Below are positions 57,536-64,000 of a stretch of 64,000 nucleotides of DNA, in pieces (within the stretch, counting starts at the first letter, position 1; each line of letters starts with the position of its first letter). The notes under the pieces were generated by a model, which was not told the DNA's origin, did no database searches, and saw only the letters and a program-made list of their open reading frames with translations. The DNA lies in assembly GCA_936432065.2 (NCBI GenBank), contig OW386293.2, positions 98,601,795-98,665,794 on the forward strand, read 5' to 3'. This DNA is from Rutpela maculata (lineage: Eukaryota > Arthropoda > Insecta > Coleoptera > Cerambycidae). The position numbers and the translations under genes were made by a program.

Positions 57536-57539
57536 TTAA

Positions 57540-57795
57540 ATATCAATTAAAGGTTTCTAAACAATCCAGAGTTAAACTCGTGACATTGCACTTTAACTAA
57601 ATATCCACTTGATACTGAAAAAAATCCATCTCTGGAATGACATCTCGGATCCAGGGTCTGTTCAAAAGTTCATATTTTTTCATAAATTCAATAGCAAATA
57701 TCATGTCACTTTAGAACACATTTTATGATTTTTGTCATTTAAATTAAAATCACTGTTGTACAATATTAGTTAAAAATGTTCAAAAATATACTTAC
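57540..57795. other. C3G intron sequence
   Basis: No supported feature between the piggyBac-like remnant and exon 6. Confidence 0.5.
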
Positions 57796-57921
57796 TATGC
57801 TTTTTCTTGGGTGGTAACGGTGGGGGTTTAGTACTATCTAGGTCCATTGAACTAGAAATGCTGGTATTACTAGACAGGCTTTGATGTGATTGATGTCTTT
57901 CGCAGGTTATCAGCAATTCAC
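57796..57921 (-). CDS. C3G: C3G exon 6 (Crk-binding motif)
   Basis: It encodes residues 529-570, ELLITCERHQSHQSLSSNTS and a short linker, ending TKPPPLPPKKKH. The last part is a PPPLPPKK Crk-SH3 ligand motif (about 57799-57831) equivalent to EKPPPLPEKKNKH in vertebrates. Acceptor TATTTAG before 57921, donor CATA|GTAAG. The exon is short and was not obvious from open-frame length; it was placed by phase and motif. Confidence 0.92.
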
Positions 57922-58225
57922 CTAAATATAAAAAAAAAACAATAAAAAATTTACCAAGGAAAAATATTTGTAAGACAAGTTAAACTGAAAAGTTGGAGTG
58001 CCTCAAAGACTCAATATTGTGACCCCTGCATTTAGAAGAATTTATAAACGACACACTATAACTTATACAATATTGACTAACTGTGCATAAAGAGTTATAT
58101 TTGTTTGATAATTAAATTTATATGATTAATATTTCAATAAAAAATCTTTCCACAGATCAACTTCAGACAAACCGATTAATATATTAATGGCAAATAAAAG
58201 CCACACAAGCAGTTAAAGATCTCAC
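57922..58225. other. C3G intron sequence
   Basis: No supported feature. Confidence 0.5.
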
Positions 58226-58690
58226 CTAATTTCTCATCAGGTACATTATCATAAGGCGATGGCTGCCTATCAGTCTTTCTTTTGGTTTTCTGAGGAATGG
58301 CTGGTGGGATTTCTTCATGCAAAAAGTCCAACTCGTCTCGATTTAAGCTACTGTTAGAAACCATAACTACAGAACTACTACTGGCTTGACTAAAATTCTT
58401 GATGGACACGTGATTTTCGAGACTCCTTTGTAAATTCTGGAGAATGCTCTCTGACTTTACCATCTCCGCCATAGCATTTGAAGAATGTTTTGATATATGA
58501 TGCGCAAACTGTGAACTCACAGAGCTTTGCTGGGAACTTCTCTTTGAGTAGCTCGACCTGATTGAAACAATACCCGAATCGGTGTTTGACAAACGGTGGT
58601 AATCGTTCACAGAGGTGTGATGGTCACTAGTGTGGTTTGATATGCTTGAACTTAATGAGGATTCCTCCCAAGAGTTTGATCCGTTTGCTC
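58226..58690 (-). CDS. C3G: C3G exon 5 (serine-rich linker, PPAIPQK motif)
   Basis: It encodes residues 374-528. A long serine/histidine-rich stretch (SSYSKRSSQQSSVSSQFAHH) is followed by EIPPAIPQKTKRK (about 58270-58310), a PxxPxK Crk-SH3-type site, and QPSPYDNVPDEKLG, corresponding to the SQYDNISGEDL tyrosine-containing segment of vertebrates. Acceptor TTTAG before 58690, donor TTAG|GTGAG. Confidence 0.94.
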
Positions 58691-58793
58691 CTAAATTAGC
58701 ATTAATAAATAAAAAACACACACTACCAAATAACTCCAAATATTGTTAATAGATTAATCGAAGCCAAAATTAAGGGATTGCCAAAATTCTTAC

Positions 58794-58963
58794 CGAAAAT
58801 ATCTGATGTGTGATTATCCAGTATCATGTCCCCATCACAATCCATCAGAGCTTTGATTTCATCCTCCTCTCGTGAAGAATGGTTCAACATAGAATCCACA
58901 CTGCCGGCACTCTCTGACAGTAAAGATATCGAGTCTTCTGGAGATTTCGATCTCAATGAAACT
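58794..58963 (-). CDS. C3G: C3G exon 4
   Basis: It encodes residues 317-373, VSLRSKSPEDSISLLSESAG and an acidic segment ending LMDCDGDMILDNHTSDIF. No named domain; likely a disordered linker. Acceptor CCACAG before 58963, donor TTCG|GTAAG. Phases match both neighbours. Confidence 0.92.
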
Positions 58964-59051
58964 CTGTGGATCATTTTTACAATCAATAAAAAATTATCCC
59001 TTACATAAACTGTCATACACACAGTATAACTAGTTTAATCAGTCCACTTAC

Positions 59052-59446
59052 CTTTCTAAACTACTTGTGATCGGTGAGTGATCCATGTTGAAACATTCAT
59101 CCACCAGCTGCTGCATTCTGAAATTTTTCTTCTTAGGAGGTAAGGGAGGGGGTGTAATACAACTATTAGGATCTGACCGACATAAACTTTCAGGTAAGGG
59201 AGGCTTCGGCGGAGGACTGGAGTCTCTTAGTATAGATTCTGTACTATGACTGCTCCGTACCATAGAAGGAGCCACGCAAGAGGTTTGTTCTAAGATTTCT
59301 CTCTCCCTGGGGGTTAGAGGTATGTCAGGGAGAGAGTTTCGTTGTGCAGGCATCTCCAAACTGCTGTTGCCGTACGAAGATCTGGGGGTGGTTTTGTACG
59401 ACACATGCTGATGAGAGATTTTCTCTTGAGCTAAATTAATGAGATC
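59052..59446 (-). CDS. C3G: C3G exon 3 (first Crk-binding motif)
   Basis: It encodes residues 186-316: DLINLAQEKISHQHVSYKTT, then IPLTPREREILEQTS, matching vertebrate LPLTDREVEILNKTT, then SSPPPKPPLPESL and ITPPPLPPKKKNF (about 59120-59157), a strong Crk-SH3 ligand. Acceptor TTTTAG before 59446, donor GAAAG|GTAAGT. Confidence 0.96.
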
Positions 59447-60109
59447 CTAAAATAAAAATAATTTTGTAAGTACGGCCTCAGCCCAACCCTGCCTCTAGGC
59501 GTCATGCTTCGAATTTCAGAACATTATAAAATCTATAAATTATGATCATAATCTGTTTCCCATAAGAGTTAAATACAAGATTTAAGAAATAAAGGAATGA
59601 AAGCACATTAATTGACTTTTGCAAAATACTTTACTGTGTAATGTATTTTCATAAGACGCAGTCCTAAGCACTGATGCTTAAATACGACAAGAGTTCAGAG
59701 ATGTGCTATTCAAAATTTATTTCTCTAAATCAAAGTAAAATAAGGTAATCACTGTTTCTACACTATTCTCAAAGGCTTAATTTTCTTTTTGTTAGTCCAA
59801 TTTCTATAGCTAGTTTATTTTGCATATCTATAAATAATAATGACAAAGGAATTAATATACTGGTAACTATACCTTATAAAGTCAGCTAGCTGCTTAATAT
59901 ATCAAGTTTATTATTTATCATGTAAATATTTCATGCATGATAAAATTATATCTAGTTGTAAAGCAAACTTTTTTATCGTGTAGGATTTCATTTATTGAGT
60001 TTCACACACAGATACGTTTAAATTTACTACTTGATTATAAATTGCTTTGAAGCATTACCAAGGTTTTATTTCATTCATTTAGAATATGAAAAATTGCCTT
60101 CTGACATAC
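59447..60109. other. C3G intron, no supported feature
   Basis: AT-rich intron DNA without recognisable repeats. Confidence 0.5.
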
Positions 60110-60374
60110 CTTAACAGCATCCTCTACTTGAGCTACAATTTCATTCACATTTTCTTTATCCAACTCCTCACTCTTATCATCTATTAGTACATCGTCACAC
60201 AATTTTATCAGCCGCGCCACACTCTGGTACATGCGGCAAGTGGCTGACTTAATACTGCTAGAGCTGTCCGCAGACACCGAAGATTTGACTGCCAAGTTTA
60301 TTGCCCAAACTGTATCTAAGACAATTGTACCATTTCCAGGCAGCATTTCCAGCTTCTGTTTAGATACCACATCC
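60110..60374 (-). CDS. C3G: C3G exon 2 (N-terminal helical region)
   Basis: It encodes residues 97-185: VVSKQKLEMLPGNGTIVLDT, then SATCRMYQSVARLIKLCDDV and an acidic helix. This matches vertebrate VLEMLPGSASKVLEA and SRVYQSLANLIRWSDQV. Acceptor TTTCAG before 60374 completes an AGG codon with exon 1; donor AAG|GTATG. Confidence 0.96.
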
Positions 60375-60449
60375 CTGAAAGGACAGAAACTTGGTATAAA
60401 AAAACCATTTCCAACAAAATATGATCTACTACCATTAAAGCATATAAAA

Positions 60450-60906
60450 TGATCTGTACTTTAACGAGATCTAGAATCAGATTATATTTTCATCTTGTTC
60501 CGTTGAAGGGTTGGAGGGTAAATTGGGGTAAATAGGTAAATCAAGCAGGTAAGAGTCCATAAATTTGGTATTTAGTATATACAAGAGAAGCTAAGGTCTC
60601 AAAAAAAAATTGGCATTAGCCACCCCCATTACCACCCCCACCCCATTATTAAAGGGGATGAAATTTGTGAAAATTGTGATTTAGTGTGTACAAGAACCAG
60701 AAACCTCAAAATATTTTTTTACTTCATCTACCCCCCCACCCCACTACCACTATCGTTTTATGGGCTTTTGGGGTAGAGGATTTCAAATATTATATTATTA
60801 AAGTTCCATAAACAATTATTTCCACATACAAAATTGTTTTGTTGTGAGTGACTTTCATAGAAAATCTGGATGTGGAAGTAGTGATTCCTTAGGCAGCGGT
60901 TTTTTA
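60450..60906 (+). repeat. Dispersed repeat family A, copy 5 (in C3G intron 1)
   Basis: It matches copies 2 and 4 in the same orientation and ends GGATGTGGAAGTAGTGATTC, then GGCAGCGG. Its 5' part is truncated compared with copy 2. Non-coding. Confidence 0.75.
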
Positions 60907-61395
60907 TTTGTAATTGTCTTATTAAATGTAATTTTAAGTGACCAGTGATATGAAGATATATATTATTTCGTTGATCAATATTTTGATTTTATATATTGTT
61001 TAAGTATCATGTACATTAACACCATTAAATTTATCTAATAAAACTACTCTCAGTCTTTGCATTTTGTTTTGGTATCAAAACGATCACTGTATTTATTTAT
61101 TTTTTATTCAATAATACAATATATCGACAAAATTTTACAAAGCCATTTATGCTCACAATAAAATTGAAAGATGTCAACACAGTCTCAACGACATTGCATA
61201 GATGAAGTATAAATGGAAACATTTTCTTGCAGTAGTGGTGATGCGTTTGTTATAAATATCCATACAGAGAACAACTATTCATTCACTCAAAATCAGCTTT
61301 TATGCCTATGGCAGTTTTATTCATCGCTTCTGAAGACATTCTTCCGGAATCATGTACCTAATCTATAAATTGTTGAAACTGAGTCTATAGTTTAC
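60907..61395. other. C3G intron sequence
   Basis: No supported feature. Confidence 0.5.
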
Positions 61396-61684
61396 CTGAA
61401 ATGTTTAAGAGCGATTTGTATCTGTTTCCATAGGTCGTCCAGTTCTTGTATAGGCCCTTTACTGGTGATGTAGTTGTGGTCCACCATGTCCGGCTTTGGC
61501 GATTGACCTTTCGGACTGTGCGATCGCAGTCCTGGACCGGCCGGGCTCCGCATTTGTGATATTTTCCCCAAAAAGTCGTCCTTGAAAGATCGGGCCCGCC
61601 GGGCGAGTTTTGTGCTTTTGAACGATGGTTTGTGACCACCGGGCCCCGATCCGGCCAAGGGTGATGGTGTGGAAGTCTCGTTCT
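61396..61684 (-). CDS. C3G: C3G exon 1 in this window (5'-partial)
   Basis: It encodes residues 2-96 of the visible frame: a basic, proline- and serine-rich N-terminus (STKLARRARSFKDDFLGKIS), then VDHNYITSKGPIQELDDLWK and QIQIALKHFR. The last helix precedes exon 2 as RYFKTIVDK does in vertebrates. The acceptor TTTTTCCAG lies before 61684 and the exon begins in codon phase 1, so at least one upstream coding exon exists. I found no convincing one between 61700 and 64000. Confidence 0.92.
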
Positions 61685-62340
61685 CTGGAAAAAAATAGAT
61701 CTTTTTAAAAACAGAATTACCTGGATGTAGTACAAACTGCAACACACTGTTACTAAAGTACTTCCAATATATCAAGTGTTGTACATCATCATTGCGAATA
61801 TGCTGACGTCATAAATTACTAATAATTCAAAATTAAATCATCGTGCTAATTACCTATGCATGTACAGAACACTTAAGTTGTTATTGTGCCAAGTGCTCAT
61901 TCATACAACTTTGTTTACATGGTATCTTGTATATTACCAAATGTTGCTTCGAACTTGGTTTAGCTTGCACCTTGTAGTCATTTTGTTGTTCGTTTAATTG
62001 ATTTGGTTTTAGTTTGTTGTCAGTCAAAGTTATACAATTTGGTAACGTTTAGTTAGTATCTGTTCTGTAATAATATTATTGCGAATGGTTTGGCTAAAGA
62101 TTTTGTGTAATGGTGATGGCGAGCTCAAATTGGTCAAATGGCGTTGTTAGTTTTGTGTCCTATTTTGTTTTGCTATTTTGTTGATGCTAACTAGTCAATT
62201 TACTGAACTACCTATTCAACAGTTTGAATTAGGGACATTATTCAACTACTCAACAACAACAAGAAGGAAACAGCGACATAAAACATCAACACTAGCCAGA
62301 AGACAAAAAGGATAGAAATACACGCAATAAAGTACTTAAA
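61685..62340. other. Intron or upstream sequence, no supported feature
   Basis: Open frames overlapping the exon 1 acceptor here are intron read-through. Nothing else is recognisable. Confidence 0.5.
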
Positions 62341-62445
62341 AAACCTCATGCATGCTAAAAAAAAAAAGAAAAAGAAAGGGGAAAAATAGACGGAAAAAAG
62401 GAAAAGGGGAAGGGAGGGGAAGGAAAGGGGACAAAAGAATTTTTT
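62341..62445. repeat. Polypurine tract
   Basis: About 100 bp consist almost only of A and G on the plus strand, with runs such as AAGGGGAAGGGAGGGGAAGG. Such mirror-like purine tracts can form triplex DNA; that is inference. Confidence 0.85.
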
Positions 62446-62875
62446 TTTCTGACTGTTTATACTTCATATCTGGTAAAGTAAGGAATTTTATTTAAAAGTT
62501 TAGGACCGTAATAATAACAAGCAAAAAAAGAAACAAGAAATAATAACTCTCCAGAAAACACAAAAATAATGTATCCACTACAGAACTTAGGAATGAAGGC
62601 ACAACTACTGGTAAAAAAAATTGACGCTACAGGAGCTGTCTATATCAGTTAGAAGGAGAAAACATAACAATCCCGGCACACACCAACGCTATGAAAAATA
62701 AAAAAAAATGTCCATTATACTATTAGGAGACTTCAAGCACATATAGGAAAAGGAGATGACGAAGGAGGACAAAAACATCACAGGAAAAACTTTACTCCAC
62801 ACATGGCCTAACGAAAATGGAAACGCGGTGAAAAACCTAGCACACGTTTGACTTATCAATAAGAAATACATGGAG

Positions 62876-62963
62876 CAAAACTGCTTTTTCAAAATTTTTG
62901 AGGAGTCCTTAGAGAAGTGTTTCTCTAGATGTTATAATATTGAAATTTCACCAGCCGCCACTG
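62876..62963 (+). repeat. Fragment of the 624-bp hAT MITE family
   Basis: CTGCTTTTTCAAAATTTTTG, AGAGAAGTGTTTCTCTAGAT and GAAATTTCACCAGCCGCCAC with terminal CTG match the right half of the element at 22583-23206, with an internal deletion. Confidence 0.85.
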
Positions 62964-63735
62964 AGATAAGGGAAAGGATCAAGAACGTTAAAGCAAAAAG
63001 GACAGCAAAAATCCTACCGAAGAAAACGATAACACTGAACAGCAGCAAACTAAAAATAGGGAGACCACGTTACATGTGGAAAACAACAATCGAGAGGATC
63101 ATGAACAAACTGGGAAAGAAAAACGAGGGGAAAAATGAATTCCACAAAAAAAAATAGCAGCGGTATATATTCCACCAGAATCAAAACGGAGGACGGAATC
63201 AGAAGACCTAGAAAAGAAGAAAATTTGTAGAAGCAGAAATACAAAAGGAAGAGCATAAACAGCAGAACACCTACAACTACACTGCCCATCCCCTACTTCT
63301 GTACCATGCGACATGTGGCTCTCGCTGCTGACAACAAGCATGACCCAAATCCAACCCAGCATCGGAAACCGAGAAATCAAAAGATTCAGAAAAAAGATTC
63401 GCAGAAGCAGAAACACAAAAAGAGGAGCATAAATACTCCACATCAAGACACAACACATATTTCACAAGAAGATTCAGAAGAGGCAGACGCCCAGAACCAA
63501 AAACACAAAAAAGGAAGCTTAAACGCTTCCTCGCGACACAATGCGGTAACGCGTCTCACAAATACCTACACCCCCCATCCCATATTTATTTCCCATGTGC
63601 CATGTGGCTCTCGCTGCTGGCAACAAGCATGACCTTAGCCCAACCCAGCGTGGACGTAGCAGGCCCAGCTGCATAACCCTGGGAGTGGCAGCAATGCCTA
63701 CCGCACGCTGGTAAATCAATCAAATCAATCAACTT
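62964..63735. repeat. Degenerate tandem repeat and retroelement 3'-like end
   Basis: A segment containing CATGTGGCTCTCGCTGCTG and ACAACAAGCATGACC occurs twice (about 63312 and 63600, 290 bp apart), each followed by related CCCAACCCAGC sequence and preceded by AGAAGCAGAAACACAAAAAG-like text. The stretch ends in (ATCAA)-type units at 63714-63730, like a non-LTR tail. The long overlapping open frames on both strands reflect the biased repeat and are not supported as genes. Confidence 0.55.
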
Positions 63736-64000
63736 TGAAACCATGTAAACGTAGTAAAAGTGACATCACATCTTATTATGGAGTGACATGCAACACTTAA
63801 TATATTGTAAACACTAAATAGTGCCTATAAATATCTATCTTAAGAAGAAGTGAACGGTTTGGCCCAATAACCTGTTACTAATTTGCGTTTTTGTTCATAT
63901 CACATACTACTGTATATGATAATTGCTTTTTGAATTAAAATACAATTTTCTAACTATAATGGGGATGTCCCATTGTGAAGGTTGAATTTTTTATGGATAT
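63736..64000. other. Unassigned sequence at window end
   Basis: No feature that I can support. Confidence 0.5.

Larger units (their letters stand above)
29838..61684 (-). other. C3G: C3G / RapGEF1 gene (5'-partial; 13 coding exons)
   Basis: C3G is a cytoplasmic exchange factor that activates the small GTPase Rap1 after recruitment by the adaptor Crk; in animals it acts downstream of receptor tyrosine kinases and integrins. The assembled exons give about 1135 codons (human about 1077). They comprise an N-terminal helical region, proline-rich Crk-binding motifs (four PPxxPxK-type sites), RasGEF-N at about residues 755-850, catalytic RasGEF at about 890-1090, and a tail ending IKPRGGKKTTQ. All 12 introns are GT-AG and phases match at every join. 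The first exon(s) with the start codon are missing: the first visible exon starts in mid-codon. The gene is intact in every exon seen; introns are up to 13 kb and full of transposons. Confidence 0.95.

Noticed and set aside
61385..61747. Alternative minus-strand frame overlapping C3G exon 1
   Set aside because: It is the +1 shadow of the C3G frame; the other frame joins exon 2 with matching phase and conserved sequence.
63099..63719. Several overlapping open frames on both strands near the window end
   Set aside because: They come from a degenerate repeat with biased composition and show no conserved domain.

Overview
This window is eukaryotic genomic DNA, almost certainly from an insect with a large, AT-rich, transposon-loaded genome. 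The evidence is one host gene split into many GT-AG exons that matches animal C3G/RapGEF1, and many insect-type transposons (I-like and Jockey-like non-LTR elements, hAT, Tc1/mariner, piggyBac remnants, foldback MITEs). A beetle is plausible, but that is inference and the order is not proven.

The host gene is C3G (Rap guanine nucleotide exchange factor 1) on the minus strand. Thirteen coding exons run from 61684 down to the stop codon at 29838. All junctions are GT-AG and every intron phase agrees, giving an assembled open frame of about 1135 residues; only the extreme N-terminus is missing. The exons encode the N-terminal helical region, a proline-rich centre with Crk-SH3-type PPxLPxK motifs, the RasGEF-N domain, the catalytic RasGEF domain and the C-terminal tail. 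About 3.5 kb downstream of the stop (26332-29837) is probably its 3'UTR and flank.

Everything else is mobile DNA, often nested. Positions 1-2326 hold a pure (TATGA)150 microsatellite and a 226-bp foldback MITE. Positions 2327-9450 hold an otherwise intact I-like retrotransposon whose ORF2 is interrupted by a 1364-bp hAT-type element with a perfect 8-bp target duplication. Positions 9450-25000 contain tandem arrays, large hairpin elements, a dispersed family with several copies, hAT MITEs with perfect 8-bp duplications, and remnants of an uncharacterised transposon-associated gene. Positions 25100-26331 hold a minus-strand reverse transcriptase fragment.

The C3G introns carry a decayed Jockey-like element (30676-34929) with an 11-bp target duplication, a 1.95-kb foldback, a hAT transposase pseudogene, a 2.1-kb Tc1/mariner element with long inverted repeats, a 3.56-kb TA-flanked inverted-repeat element holding two tandem arrays, a triple-nested element (48993-51970), an element carrying a gene with a tesmin/TSO1-like cysteine-rich segment (53321-54812), and a TTAA-flanked piggyBac-like remnant (56917-57535).

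The most unusual observations are: (i) two copies of one repeat (16.8-21.1 kb and 49.3-51.3 kb), each interrupted by a different transposon, so each is the other's empty site; (ii) two unrelated-looking loci that encode the same uncharacterised protein module; (iii) a cluster of long hairpins that could be sources of double-stranded RNA. No rRNA, functional tRNA, CRISPR or prokaryotic feature was seen.
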